Source: Epiperipatus broadwayi (lineage: Eukaryota > Onychophora > Udeonychophora > Euonychophora > Peripatidae). Taken from it: a stretch of 64,000 nucleotides of DNA. The stretch lies in NCBI GenBank assembly GCA_028023455.1, contig JAQFVV010012405.1, forward strand, positions 1 to 64,000, read 5' to 3'. Below, piece after piece: positions 42,546 to 57,420 of this stretch. The number at the start of each line of letters is the position of its first letter. The stretch's first letter is position 1. A program made the translations under genes and the position numbers. The notes under the pieces are model-generated. The model was given only the letters and a program-made list of their open reading frames with translations, did not search any database and had not been told where the DNA came from.

Positions 42546-44184
42546 CTTTATATTGTGATAAATAATCTAGTTAAATGGCCATCAATATCAATAATGGTCT
42601 TCACATGCTTGTTTAGAAGCCATTAATAAGATTATACTTGTCTGTTCATCAATATACATAAAATGAGCTAGCAATGTCTATAAGAATCTTTGATCTATAA
42701 TATAAATTTTGGTAATATTGGGATCTTGTAATTTTATCGATATAGATAAAATGTAAGAATGTCATTTTTTTCATTAGTCATCCAAGTCATGTGTGATAAA
42801 AATGTACCGAATGAGTTTGAACTCAGTACACTCTAAACAGATATTTATCTAGATTTAAAACAATCTAGTGGCGCTCGTGGGAAAACACATATACTTAGCT
42901 AAACTGAATAAAGAGTGATATAATCCCTTTCCAACTTCATAATATTAACTTTATATAATATATATTTTATAAGTTGTCATGAATAGCACCAGTGTGTGCA
43001 TGTGACCATGAATGGTCTTATATGGTTGGAAAGAAGAATAGGAAGGATTCTTTGTTAAAAGAACCTAGTATGGGAGATAAGCATAATGCACTCCAGGAAT
43101 CTCAAAGTGGGTAATTTTATTCAGTTGCTATATTTAATATTCTTTTATTTGATGACAATGGCCAGTATGTTTTATTGTTCAAATGACATCCCCAATATTT
43201 AGATATTATTAAATCTTTAATGATGATAGTTTTAATTGTCATTGTTGTTATTTTATATGGAGAAATGAGATAACTTATTTATTTCATTACTAATGTGACA
43301 GAATTAATGTTTAGGATAGTTGCAATCGGGCTATAATGTTATATTTAATTAATTAGAAATAGACACCCAGATAGAGCATGATATGCATATATTCTTATTT
43401 ATATGTTAGCATCATCCTTATTTAATTATAAATTGTATTTTGGCTAACACAGTGAATTCATTTCTCATTTAGTTTACTTGGTTACAAATGATGAACCGCT
43501 GCAGCATATCATTATCCTGTTTAGTGTTTGGTTATTGAATTATGGCAACTATCATTTCATCACTCCTCTATTTATCTATACTGTGACAATGTTTACTTAT
43601 TGTTACAAATAACAGATTAGATAAACATATATGTTAATAATGGATCATTTCCTATCAATTTATCCTTCTTTCAGTTACAAACGTTTTCAATCATTTCCGT
43701 TACAATATATATATATATAAGCAGTTTTATAAAATTATATGTAATGGCAGAGTTCATGTTACAGTTTACTTGCCAAACTGACTCTCACATTTAATTCAAG
43801 GTAGGATTTTTTTTTTTAGAAACAGGTTTTTCAAGGTCTGTGTATTTTTTTCTCCAGATAACTACCTCATACCTTCAACTCCGTTTATTAGTCAATTAAT
43901 ACTTATTTGCTTATGATTGTTGAGGAGATGAAACAAGGAAGGAAGAATGTAAGAACAGATTTCATCATTTGACCATTGATTGGCTTGATGCTTACCAGCT
44001 CCTTCACTCTTCATCTGTTGGTAAATCTAGAAAGGTCTTTATATTAAATGTGTTATTATTTATTTTTTCTTTACTTTTACGTTATGTAATTTACAATTAT
44101 TTAAGATATTAAGTAAAATGAGCATAAATTTGCTTCATGTATATTGAATTAGAATAAAAAGATATAAAACATTTATACATGAAA

Positions 44185-44260
44185 AGCTTTATTGGTAAAA
44201 TGTTGACACACCCAATTACCATGCATATGATTTGGATTCAAATCCAAGGTGAGTCAATAT
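44185..44260 (+). repeat. Possible tRNA-derived SINE head
   Basis: GGATTCAAATCC (44234-44245) fits a polymerase III B box, and TTGGTAAAATGTTG upstream (about 44192-44205) fits a decayed A box at plausible spacing. No tRNA cloverleaf or 3' tail was established. Confidence 0.45.
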
Positions 44261-46719
44261 GAAACTTATTTCAACATGCATGGGATTTTACTTTTGGAGA
44301 GCCAACCCAAAGCTAACCAACTAATATTAATTAATAAATGAATATTAAACTTTTCTTAACTATGATAAAACAAGAACGGAAAATTCTCAAATCGTCACCA
44401 CTTGACAATTATCAAGCATAGTGAGTGTTTTTTCTCCTTCAGTTTTCCTCTCTGCATTGCTGCTGAAAAAGCCTTTTTCTATAGTGAGCTATTTAAAGAT
44501 ACTTATTACCTTCTACATATACACATAGTTTTTTTTATATAAACTGAAATAACAATTTTATGAAATGGTTGAAAATGGGGGGGGGGGGTACGTTGTTATG
44601 AATAAAATATTAAAATTTCATTGTACTTTTTACTGGATATTTTTATCTTTTTTATATATATTAAAGTTTATCTGATTTTTAAACTGTTCTGTTTATAAAG
44701 TATCTCATTTGTCCATTTATTATTCTTGTTAAGTTTATATGTGATCAGTAGCCACAAAAACAATTCTCCCAGCAAATCAGTATTATGATAATAAGTTTGT
44801 GATGTTATTGAAAATTTTGCATAAATCTTCCCCCTGGTTATACTTTTCTCAATGAAATGAGGACCAAAAACACAACAGCAGTGCATTTGTTCAAGTAGTT
44901 TGGTAAATTAAATCAGTTTGAAGTATCTGGTTCATATAATCCTAGCTTCCAACAGGTAATTAACTGAATTATAATAAAACTATCTTTAATATTAAAAAAA
45001 AAATCCTCCATCTTTCCCTCAGTGGAGATATAAATGTATATGTATGAAATTTTAAAACTTTGTAAGCATTTTTTCTGTTTTTGTTTGGTGATTAAAAATT
45101 TTCTAGAACTTGTAATCAGTTGTATTCGTTGAGTGGGATTAAGTCCTTTCAATCAATACATCATTATTTTAATATTAATAAAGTTGTGTCAGGATGGATT
45201 TTTCTCACATTATTCATTTAATTTTATTTTCAAGTTATAAATTTGGTTATCAATTAGTTCAGACTATAAACCTTCCGTGCCAGCTGCTTGCATTGCTTGT
45301 TTTTGTTAGACTTCTTTAAGAAAGTCTTCTTTCTCTCTGTAATTTGAATTGTACATATATATTTTAAAATAATAATAATAATACAATAAAAAGTTTCTAC
45401 TTTTTTTAAGCTTCAGAGCATCTTAATGATATACAGAGTTATTAAAGTTTATGTTGTTATTCTAAATATGTTGCTAGAGTATGATGTGTTATGGAAGTGA
45501 CATTTGATGATGATCAAGTGTTATTACTTGATTATAGTATTTTGTTACCTAATTACTTCAAGGTTCCTTTAGGCAGAGAATGTAATGTACATAGTACTGC
45601 ATAAATTAAATTGAATTTTAACATCTCTTTAATATATATTGTTTGATGTCTGCTAGATTATAATGGCATATATTTGATTATTATCTATAATTATATATAT
45701 ATATATATATATACACACCTTTACCCCTGTTTCCAATGGATTTTTTTGTAAGGATTCTCCATAGTGATCATCAATGATTTACATTCTCTACTTTCATTTG
45801 CAATCAATTGATTATTTGCTACAATATTTTTTATGACGTCAAAACTTATTTTATTTAAAAATCAATTGCCTTTGGTAAGTTGATGATGTCATAGAATAGT
45901 GACTTCATTAAAGCTATGTCATCTGAATGTAAAATATTAACATTAATGCAAAAAAGTGGTTAAAGCCTATTTAAAATATTTACATATTCTTTCTGTGCGC
46001 TCAATAAATTAATTACTACTCTTCAATGTACAATATTATATATTGATTATATTATTAAAATGTGATTAATGTACTTTATCAAATTTTCATCAAATGCTTT
46101 CCTTAATGACTTATCCAAAGTAAAGATTTTCATTGTTTATAATAACAAACACAAAAAAATATCAGTTTCATTCAGTATAGTAAGTATTCACAAACATATT
46201 TTTAATCATGTATAACGCAAACTATATTAACATTAAATTTTTAAATATGTACATTAGTTTTAATATATTTACTCCAGTTATTCATCGTATTTATAAAATG
46301 TTTCCTTGATTACATGAAAACATTGTCAAAAATAAACCTTCTATTGAAAAGAAAATAGCAGCTTTTTTGGTAACCACAGACCAATTTTATCACTGATGTT
46401 TACATATTTATGTTCATAAATTGTCTTTATTGATGAAAAGCAAAGAAGATTTGTCCATCAGGTTGATGTTGAGTTTTAGAGTTTGAATATTTTTCAAGTA
46501 GCAATTTATGTTGCAAAGTTTTTGCAGTAAGAGTTAGTAATTATTCAATGTGCCCTTTCATTATCATCTGATTCTTAACAAGTTGATAAGTAATTGACAA
46601 AGAAGATACAATGTTAACATTAAAGGTTACATAATTATGTGGATTTATAAATAGAAAAGATTACATTTAAATAATTGGTCATGTTTACATTATAAAAAAG
46701 TATCAAAGATCAGAGATGA

Positions 46720-48930
46720 TCAATCTTCATCTATCCATGAAATATTTTAACAAATCCACTATATTACATTTAGCAAACTATTTTCTACTCTATTTTTATA
46801 TACATTTGATGCAACACAACATTATTATTTAATATTTATTATCATTTAAGTTATATTAGATTATCAATGCAGGGATTATTAAAAATAAGATACTGTCCTT
46901 ATAGATGATACGCTACCAAATTAGATAGGATTTTATAATTTCTTATGGCATAATTACATTTGGTGCAAATATTAATTCCACTCTTCTAGAGTCAATATTA
47001 ATTTTATTTTGAAATTTCAATACAATTAACAAATTTAATTTTATTTGCATTGAAAAACATAAGTATTTGTGAAATATAGTGTGATTATTTAGTAAATGTT
47101 GAAACATTTAATAGCAGACCAGGTTTATTTGGTTCTAAGAGAAATGACAGAAAAGAAAGATGAAGGCGGCATGGCCCATAGCTAAAGATATGTACATCAT
47201 AAATAAAAAAGACACTAGAACCCCTCTTTTTTTATTATAAAAACAGCATTTGTAGCTTTACTCACAAATATTCAATTTTCTATTAATTTACTCTATAATA
47301 TACAAAATAACTTTAAAACCAGACCTCAACTATTGTTAATTGTATTATGATTATAATATTTTTTAGTATTTGAAAGAGTTTAGCATTGAAATAAATTTCT
47401 TCATTATAAAACAAACCTAGTCTGCTGCTAAATATTTCAACATTTACTAAATAATTACAGTTAGTGCAGGAAAGCGGGTTATAAATTTTTATAGAATTAA
47501 ATATAGTGTTGTAAATTTATTTAATTATTTTATGGATAGATGGGAACTTATTCATCTTTATTCTATTTTTATATATACTTATTAATATTTATTATCATTT
47601 CATTTCTGTTTGATTATCAATGGAAGGTTTGTTAAAAATAAGGCAGTATTTATCGATATTCTATCTGATTAGATATGATTTTATAATGTGTTGTGCCATA
47701 TCAAAATTAGTTTTAACATTAACCATTATGTTTTTGATTGTGAATCTTTCTCAGACTGAAGTCAAGAAATTGTATTTGCATTTTTATCCCTCTGCTGAAA
47801 AATTTTAGAAATCTTTTTTTTAAACAGCTTTAAAATATACATATACATTTTTTCTAATATTTTACTTTAAAAAAATTATAAAGGTATCAGGATAATTGAA
47901 TAAGCAAATCTTCAAAGTATGTGATGATGGGTGCCTATTATGTCTTTGTCAAACTCAAACTTTGCAAGATTACCTTGAGAAAATATTATGATAGTCTAAA
48001 AACTTGATCAAAAGTATATATTATTGCATATTTATTTTTTACAGAAATGTTCGATTTTTAAATATAAAAGAATATATTCTTCTGAATATTGTTACCATAG
48101 AGGTTATTGTAGTGGGAAATACAATTGTCTAGAAATGATGTCACTTGACAGTCTGTTATAACATTTAGCAATATCATAAAAAATACGAAAAAAATTAAAA
48201 CTTTTAAAGCATAAATTCATATATTTACTAGATATTAAAAATAATTTGTTCTGATTTTTAAAACAAATATCAAACAAAGAATATTTTATTCATTTTGCAA
48301 ATTGAATCTGCTCTACCTAAAATTTGATGATGAAACATCACTTTGTTTTGATTAAAATTTAATTTTTTAAATAATTCTGAAAATCAAATGTGATTTTTTA
48401 AAATTTATTTAAATATATTCTGATAAATAATAATAGTTTAATATTAAAGTGAAAATTGAAAGCCTAAAGTAAACGAGAACAAAGAAATTTGTCAGAATGC
48501 TAGTGCAGTACAAAAGCATTAATTCCTCTCCAAAATTTTAGCCCACTTATCAAATTTAGTTATATTAACATTGAAAAGGGTAAGACTAAATGGTTTACTC
48601 TACTGTTTAATTTGCTAAACATAGTGTTGGAAATTTGTTTAATTATTTTTTTAGTGAGATGTATCATATTTGTCACCTGTTTTTATGTAAATTTCATGCT
48701 GTCTTTATTTGTGCTTAAATAGATTTGATTTTATATTTCATTGTCCCATATTTATCTCTGACATTAGTATTAACTCCACTCAAAATTTTCATATGTTTAA
48801 CAGATTTAACTAGTTAACTCTATCCTTTCTTTAGTTTGCTAAACATTGTGATAGACTTGTTCAATTATTTTATGGCTTTTGTCAACTCTGCTCTGTTCTC
48901 ATATATATAGTTAGTTAAAAATTTAATAGC
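46720..48930. repeat. Diverged direct and inverted repeats
   Basis: TTAATATTTATTATCATTT followed by a GATTATCAATG...TTAAAAATAAG block occurs near 46830-46890 and again near 47583-47643. A related TTAATTATTTT block occurs near 48640. An inverted pair, 47082-47128 and 47411-47459, shares TTTAGTAAATGTTGAAA. These look like an old repeat family, not a gene. Confidence 0.5.
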
Positions 48931-50518
48931 AATTTTTGAAATTCACATAAATAAAATAGAAGATTACTGGATCATGTGTTTGGTTTTGACTATTATTTAC
49001 AACTACATTCTGTCATTTTGAGGAGAAAAATTTGAAAGAGTTTGTTTTATTTTGGCATTAAAGATTATTTTCCACATGTGTATAACATGTTTATTGTTGG
49101 AGGACTAGTTGTAGTTAAACATTTTATAGATAAATGATTTTAAAGATTTGAAATGGATATATAATTCTGAGGATAGTTATTGTAATAGCTTAATTTTAGT
49201 TTAGAGAGACAAAAATAGTAAAATTGAATAGATATTTATAAAATCCTTAACAATTAGATGATTTATTGATCACTTTTTAAAGTTAGCTGGATTTACAAGT
49301 CTTTTTTTTTTAAAAAAATAAAATATGTAAATCTATAAAAGTTCATAATTTGTTTGCTTTTCTGCACTAATATGCAATTATTTAATAAATGTTGAAATAT
49401 TTACTAAATAAAAATAAAATATGTAAATGTCAAAGTGATCAATTATCTAATATTGAAATGAGACTTGGTTATAAAAGAAAAGGAATGAAAATGTTATATT
49501 TTAGAAATAAGATAATAAAATCCATCCTTATATAAATATAAAAGTAGGTGGAATGATTACATCAATTGATTCTTCATAATTTATTGGAATATTTAACCAT
49601 TTTAAGATTTCATACAAGGTAATTCATTTCTGAAAGTGTTTACCATCTAGAGAGTTGTTGCAAATTTTGTTTTTAAAATGTTGTTTTATATCATATACAT
49701 ATTCTAAAGTTTTAATTTCAAAAAAATTTCATAGATGTCAAATTATATAAAAATTTGGCAAGATAAATGACACTTAGATCATGCCTTGATAACTATCTGT
49801 TATGTTTTTGATACCACTAATTTTTATGACATTACTTAGAGAAAATAGTTCAAATAATAAAAAACTTAATTATTTGCAAGTTTATTTTAAAATTCATAAT
49901 TATTTTTGTACAATAATTGTTATTAAAAATCAAAAATATAAATTATTGTTATTTGTTTTGAATATAAATCTTTTTATTAAAAGTAAAATATTATATTTTT
50001 TGATAATGCAAATTACCCCAAGGGCATAATAAGCTATTTGCTAACAAATAATTAGGGCAGTCCATAATCACATGAGAATATATTGCAATACTATAAAAAA
50101 TTAACTTGTAAAGCATAATTTCATTGTTTTAAGAGATATTAATATTTACTTATTTTCATTTTAAAAACAAATGTCATACAAATAAAAAAGGTTTTGTATG
50201 TTTTTTGAAAATGAAAATATTATTTACAGCAATAATGATGTAAGAGATTGATTGGTTTTTGTTACATTGTAATTTTTTTTTATATTTCCAAAAATCTAAT
50301 CTGATTATTTAGAAATTATTTTTATTCATAAACAAAAATACTAACCAACAAATTGAATTTATTATATTGTGATAAATAATAATCATTTAATTGTAAACTT
50401 AATACCTATTGCCAGTGAAAACAATTAAAATTGTCACCTGAAAATATGATGTGCCAAATATTGATGGTTTAATACTTAATGGAAATGATACTTTTGAAAA
50501 GGTAATAAAATATAATAT

Positions 50519-52217
50519 TGAAATGGTATTTATTGACTGGAAGCCCGTTTCACGTACTATGTTTCATAGTAATGTCTATCCTGTATTTAAAACCCTCCAA
50601 GTTCACATATACTTGCATATATTTACATATATTAAAGTATGTCAATGTACATAGTGTATCTTTATATATTTTTCAATTAAATGTGTATCCATATAGGCAT
50701 TGTTATATGTGTATGAACACATATATGTGAGGAATCTGTAATAGAAAATTGTTTAATAAGCATTTCAAATAAATTATTAATTATAGATGTTTATTTTATT
50801 AAAATGATGATGTATAAATTTATTCATTATTTAGGTTTAAAACTTGCATATAATTTCAATTTTAGAAGTTACTAGAATATATATATATATATAACAGAAT
50901 GTTTATGCAACTTAAATCTGTTTTAAAAGATAGCAGGTTTCTTGGAAAATACACACCACATGTACCTGGTTTAATTTGTGTGGGAACTAAGAACAAATTT
51001 TAAAATATGTCTAAAATAAACTTTAAGACAATGCAAAATCATTCAGCCTGCACTATTTTTCTATTCATTAAATTTTGCATTTATCTTTTTTAAAATCTTA
51101 ATGTAGAATTTTAAAAGTAATACAACTATGTTAAATTTCAAGTTTAAAAACTTAAATTGTAAACAACTTAATAGATTTTGCAAGAGAGGATCAAAGAGTT
51201 AATATTAAAAAAAAACCTAATTTTAGCACTGAAAGTTTGCACTCGTAATAAATGGAGATGTTGCTGATTGGAGCTATGCCTGTTTGATGATGGAAAGGAT
51301 CAGCTAGAAGGCAACCAACTTTGCCATCTTCCTTTCAAAGACTGGAGAAAGTTCAAGATCAACAGCCCGCCAAAAGGACTGGAGAACAGCCTGCCTAGAG
51401 ATGTAACTGTCCCACTATAATGCCAGACACCTCAGCCCAAAGTAGAAGATTATTGGTAACATTTGTTCCCATAGAGCTCTTTAAAATAAATCTAAAGTTA
51501 AATTATTTTAATAATTTTCTCTAAATAGCTATATAATTGAACGTTCATAAATTGTAACTTCTAAATGATTTCTTAATAAATTAAACTAAACCCTGTATAA
51601 ATTTAATGTAACTTCTAAATTAATAATTCTTTTAAACATAATAACTGTGTCCAGTTATTAGATCTGTACTATTTTAATCTGCAGTGATGCCTTTTCTCTT
51701 TTATTATATTATTTATTTCATAAAAGGCAAGACCTTGTATCTTACTCAGCTCATCATTGTAAGACACCTGTGAGTTTAAAAGCCCAATGTAGTTTGATTT
51801 TGTATTAATTGACTTCCAATTTTACAATTAAAGATATTTAAATTTATTATAATGTTTAGTGTGTTATTCACAATCCATTCCCAAATCTTATCCAAATCTA
51901 TTCATTTTAACATTAATTATTAATATATGCATTATCTCAGTAAACCATAGGTGTGTGCATTTATTAGTTAATTACTAATTTATTGATAATTCCTTTAGTT
52001 TCATACTCCACTCTGTGCTACTGCTGGCTGATAAATTAAATGTGAGTGAGCGTAATCTCATAGATGCCATCCGTAGGGTAGTAAATCGTGAAGCATTGGT
52101 GAAAGAACTGAGGTGCAATCTGATTCAAGATGTCATCCCCTCATCTAGATCAGCTTTGGGATAATTTTCCAAAACTCCTGATTTTATTGGATGAATGTGC
52201 AAATATGAACATTACAT
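50519..52217 (+). repeat. Segmental duplication, copy A (contiguous)
   Basis: This 1.7-kb block matches copy B in three collinear parts (50519-51722, 51728-51911, 51913-52217). Two patches read like decayed coding DNA. The first, near 51262-51450, gives LEGNQLCHLPFKDW and NSPPKGLENSLPRDVTV. The second, near 52021-52163, gives SERNLIDAIRRVVNRE and ALVKELRCNLIQDV. Both patches are also recognisable in copy B. I do not recognise the protein. Confidence 0.75.
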
Positions 52218-52364
52218 AGATTTATTTTTTTCACAGAGATGGATGCTCAATCATGGGGCACGTTAATAGTGTGCCAGTCAAAAAATGTTTATCCATCTAA
52301 CATGAGCTGGAACTCACAAAATGTACTTCAAACCCAGTCAAGCCCAAGATTTAGATCAGGGACC

Positions 52365-52440
52365 AGCCTGAATTCAAACCCACTCTAAGCCCCAGATCTA
52401 ACACCTAATTAATATCATAATAGTGATGGCACATGAGAAT
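52365..52440 (-). repeat. Possible SINE head, minus strand
   Basis: On the minus strand GGTTTGAATTC (52380-52370) resembles a B box, and ATTAATTAGGTGTTAG upstream (near 52412-52398) resembles a decayed A box. The evidence is weak. Confidence 0.3.
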
Positions 52441-53459
52441 TCATTTTAATCTGGCCGACTAGCAGAGCTGAGCAAAACAATGAGACATCTATTAACTATG
52501 ACTATATTAAAATAATAGATAAGCATGGTTGTAATATGTGGAAGTGGAGGAAAAGGAATTCGAACTACTCAAATAAGTTAGACAATAAAATGTAGTTTAA
52601 TTTCTGACAAATTATTATACATTTATAAATTAAGTACATTAGTATGTGCATGAATGAGCAAGCAGTAGATGATTACATAGTCTCATTCACGCTATTATTT
52701 TTCATATGCTCTTTATTAGCTAAATGATATATTATAAATAAACACATCTTTGGTGGGTTCAATATTAAGATGCCAATCAGTATTAGAAAGAAGTTACGTA
52801 AAATTGCTATTAACGCTTTGGGTTATGGTTCTGAAACATGGTGACTAACATATGATTTAGGGGAGTGTTCTGGGATTCATTACAGATATAAATACAAACT
52901 ATTTTCCTGCCATTATGGTCATGAAGATACATAAAATACATTTGAAAAACATTTGATTATATTTAAATCTATGACAAAATATTTAATGAAAAAATATTAT
53001 AACAATAGTAAGACAAACGCTTTATTTTCCCAAGGAATATAGATACTCTTAAATATAGATATATAACTAACAATGGTGAGATTGTATATGATTGAAATAA
53101 ACTTAATAAATAGAAGTAATTGGCATTTATATATATATCTTTTAAGCAAAGCTTAATTTTAATATTAGAGCATTAAAACTGGGCCACGAAGCAAAAGAAA
53201 TAATAATAATACGATGAAGTTTGCGGTGCTGACATAATAGCCTAAAAATAACTAAGAGGAAAAGGTCTTGCTTCTGAATGAAAAATGAAATCTCACACCT
53301 CTTCTTGGGTAGTGCTTAGAGAAAAGTGGATAGGCATGGCATGGCCCAGACTTTTGCTGGTATAACCGACATGAGAGGCCTTTTATCTACGAAGTTTTAT
53401 ATGCATAGCGTGTGCCAAACTTACAGGATCACTGCCAGAGGCATTTGATACAGAATAAA

Positions 53460-53530
53460 TGTGGTTCCAGATAGCTCAACTATCTATGGAATGAGAAGAA
53501 ATCTATGGGTTCGAACTTGTCATAACCCCC
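53460..53530 (+). repeat. Possible tRNA-derived SINE head
   Basis: ATAGCTCAACTA (53471-53482) resembles an A box and GGGTTCGAAC (53508-53517) matches a B box. The spacing suits a tRNA-derived promoter. The expected acceptor stem pairing is not evident. Confidence 0.4.
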
Positions 53531-55449
53531 AGATTAAGAAGCACATATATATAATCACGAAGATCGGCTATATGTCAGGAACACAGTACGAATGATAAAT
53601 GTCACTAACGACATTGAAAAGTTTTACTGCTTTAAAAATAAATGACCCTTGTTTGAGTACTATAATACGCCATGCAATTATAATATACATAGAGAGATTT
53701 ACATTTCATTTACTTAAAATATATTTGAAGAGTTTATATAGCAAAAGAAACATTAAGATTAAGATTTCAAATTAACAAAATATACATTAAGATTTCATTT
53801 AGTTAAAGAAACATTAAGATTTACGCCCATCCCTTTTCTGCTATTTTTAAATAAATCAATCACACCTTCATGATTTTTATAATAACTGGAATATTTAAAT
53901 ACTATATTTGATATTTTAAGAGTATGAAAAATGAAGTAAGATTAGCAGTTATATAGGAAACAAATTATAAGTCACCCTTTCAGAATTTAATAAATAATTA
54001 TAAAATAAATGTTTCAGAGCGTTAATTAGCTTGAGTTCTGGATTTTCAGAGTTAAACAAATCAATTTTTATATTAAAAACGAACCTAAAATGTTGATTCA
54101 TAAAACAATCTGGCGAACGTATTAATTTACAATGCATTATATATGTATATTTAAAGGGGATGTTAATAACCTTTTCATGAAGGTTTAGTTAAAAATGACA
54201 GAACAGATTTTTATAAATTAAGCTCATCAGATTGTTTGAAAATGGCATATCAATAAGATATGTAAATCAAATAATAAATACATATAAGTAAATGACCGCA
54301 CCAAAGTTAAAGAAAGTTAAGAGCATATGAGAGAGAATTAAATTTATATAAATTATTTAAGAGCAAATTACATGTTATTTATATAAAACATATTAATTTA
54401 AAAGAGAGAAAATTGAGCAATACATTAGAATCTTGATAGCAGGATTTGAGATTAGTGAGGCTAGATTCATTTTTAAATAGTAGCATAAAAGTTACCTTGC
54501 ACAAATTTAATGTCTATTTTCAAAGTACGGCGCATGCATGGCAAATTGAGGATCCAAATGAATTCTTCTGAGTGACAGCAAGTTTCTATTAGCATTGTAA
54601 AGTTCTTTTTTAGACCTTTCTTCATTTCAGGGCAGCAGGATATTACGGTAGTGGCAGATGATGACCCATAGGGCCGCTGAAGAGTGGTGGATTTACTGCT
54701 ACATCATTTTAAGTTTCACCACAATGTTAACAATCATTTTCAATAGAGTAGCTAATATTCTTTCAATAGTAGTTAATCTAATCTGTGCTTTAAAAATCTA
54801 GCCATTATTTATACCCTTCTGCAGGTATTTCAGGAATGCTTATCATTAATTAGTTAGTTGTTTTTGAAAGATGCAATTGTTAGATAATGTCCAAAATAAA
54901 TTCAAATCTATTTCCAGATTAGAAATAGATCTGATAACATGTTTTATACAAAAGAAAATCTTTAATATACTTAATCCCATTTATTTTAAATAAAACTTTA
55001 ATTAAAAAAAATACCTACCTTTAATTATTTTTGGACAATTAACAACAGTCACATCTTCCATATTGGATTTTATAAAAAATATACAGTTTAATAGAAAAAC
55101 AAGCATTTTAAAAAGAAAAAGCTAAAAATGACATATAATAAATATTTAAAAACATCAATATTTTGTTAGTAAGTTTTGCTTCTATATATATATTTGAGCC
55201 ACATCTATAATACTTTAATAAAAAAAGAATGAATAATTAATAAAAAGAATTAATAATAATTTTAAAACATGTTATCGAAACATCAAATTTTATAATTTAG
55301 GTGCACATCTCAAATATATACACGAAATATATATACACGACAAAAGGAGCGGGATGGCAAATAGGGATTTAAACATAGGTTAGTAAGTAGAAATATGAAG
55401 CACAATCTTAAGCTAAGATTGACTGCTTCAATAGTTCCACACCCCTCAA

Positions 55450-55790
55450 CAATTTTTTTCATGATTATGGACACCACATGGTTACAAAATATCTCTCTAC
55501 AATCCTGATCAGAGTGTTTTTGTATATGTAAATTTTTTTCTGATTATGGATGCCATTCATGGGGGCCCTATGATTACTTTCCACAGCCCTGAACTGACAA
55601 TATGTTGCAGCAGTAACAATTTATATATGTAAATTTTTTTTCTGATTATGAATGCAACATGGAGATCTTTTAATATAATTCCATGACCCTGAACAGGTTA
55701 TATATGTTCCCTTCAAATATAATGGGTTGGCATAATAATTTTATATGAATATATGTAACAATTTTTTTTCCTGGAGATGACACTCATAAA
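55450..55790. repeat. Imperfect tandem repeats of about 80-120 bp
   Basis: Variants of AAATTTTTTTCTGATTATGG followed by ATGCCA and CATGG recur near 55450, 55528, 55631 and, more diverged, 55758. Confidence 0.55.
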
Positions 55791-56429
55791 TCATTTTTTC
55801 AATTTAAATTTAAAGTTAGCACATGGGTATGCCTTGATAACAATTTCATATAATTCTTAATGCATATTGTAAATTTTGAGGTCCATTATCATTATTAATT
55901 TTATTTGTATGTCTCACGTACTGATTACTGGTGCCCAAGCATGACTCAAACATGTTTAGAGCCATCCTCATATAAATTCATTATCAGAGGGAGAAATTCA
56001 GAGAATCCACTATTGTAAATTTTTTATTTTATTTTAAAGATTTAGACTAGAATGCAAGAACACTAATTAAATTAGGCAAGATTATATATGTGTACTTGAA
56101 GTCAAAATTTATAAATATGACAACACAAACCATGGATTAATAAAGTTTCTAATGCTTCTGTGGATACAAGGCACTGATGTGTTTGATAATAAATTTTTCT
56201 TTTATTATTGTTTATGATAAATTACATGTTGATTATTGGCATAGGTAAATAAAGCACCAAGGGTAAGGAAAGTTAGGGAAAGGATAGATTTCAAATGGTA
56301 GGGCAGAAGCAACTCTATACACTACACTTCTTGTGGGGCAATGGCAAGTTAAGCAAAAGAAAGCTTTTGTTAAAGAAACGAGTAGTTTACTTTATTTTTA
56401 TATAGATTATAGCAAAGAATAAAGATGCA

Positions 56430-57420
56430 TTTAAAAATGTCACTGAAAGGACTCCAAGGGCATGAGACAGTGGAGGAAGTAAAGGTAAATATTGAGATGT
56501 TGGCTTTAATTGTACAAGAAATCAAAATATGTTGGTAGTGGATTCCAGAAACAAACAGATATGGGGGCAGAATTAAAAGTTAGATATCAGAAGAATACTG
56601 TTGAGACATAGGGAAAAAACAGCAACAGCTGTTAGAAATGAATGAAAGTCCTTGGGGCCATAGTTTGGCAAGATGTCTTAAATATTTAAGTGAGGAGCAA
56701 GCATAGTGGTCTTGAAATGGAGACACAATTAGAAAACAAAATTCAGCAAAGTGTATTGGAAGCAGAGGAAGAAACAAACAATATCTTTTGGGTATGCAAG
56801 ATAGATTAGAGACAAAGAGCAACAGAAGATGCAGGAAATAGTGACCATAAACAAATGGAATGTTGTAGAGATGGGAGAAAGATTGGAATCCAAGTTATAG
56901 GAAAACCTTTGTGAGATTGAGGCCAGGAACATGCAAAATGTGTTAGCACTGAGGGCAGAATTAGAAGGAAGGGACTAAGAGATAGAGAAAAGATTGGAAG
57001 CTAGAGGTCAAAAGATGAAAATGACCCTAGGAGATAGGGACCACAAGATGCAAGAGAGATTAGCAGCTAAGAACCAAAGGATAACCTTAGACCTACAAAA
57101 GAAACTAGAGTCTGGACAAGAGGGTGTAGTAGAAATTGAGGTCAGGGGTCATGAAGTCTTGGATGTAGTTATAGGGCTCAAAGCTAAGGTCAAAGAAAGT
57201 TCCTGGGCATGGATTTCTGTGATACCAACAAAAGTATGCTGTCCCTAAAAGGAGGATTGTAAGCCATCCGATAAAAGGTCAAGGGATAAGAAAGATTCTT
57301 AAAGGACATAATCACTTAGATGACCATCAGTATTCAGCAATTAGAGGAAGAACTTCAGAGACTGGAGATACAGAACTCTCAATCACTGAAATCACCCATA
57401 GGATCAAACCTGGAATAGAA
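56430..57420 (+). pseudogene. Decayed purine-rich coding-like sequence, possibly a coiled-coil gag relic
   Basis: The stretch is rich in GAA, AGA and CAA codons. It includes an open frame at 56994-57248 with repeated charged heptads (MEARGQKMKMTLGDRDHKM and MQERLAAKNQR). Neighbouring segments in other frames show similar repeats such as QLEEELQRLE (near 57340). Such charged repeats occur at the N-terminus of some retroelement Gag proteins, but no gag domain, RT or LTR was found. A decayed host coiled-coil gene is an alternative. Confidence 0.35.

Larger units (their letters stand above)
39367..50518. other. Long gene-free AT-rich stretch
   Basis: About 11 kb without a convincing coding region. 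It holds a GAT/ATT array (42463-42545), a G-run (44576-44588), one SINE-like head (44185-44260), a short TA run (45690-45713), diverged repeats around 46.7-48.9 kb, and short ORFs lacking motifs. Unspliced exons of a large host gene cannot be excluded, but I see none. Confidence 0.55.

Noticed and set aside
52770-52845. LINE C-terminal relic (GYGSETW)
   Set aside because: Only seven residues match the YGSETW motif; the surroundings do not align with the two RTE copies.
55361-55480. tRNA-like SINE on the minus strand (GTTTAAATCCC)
   Set aside because: A single weak B-box match without a clear A box or flanking repeats.
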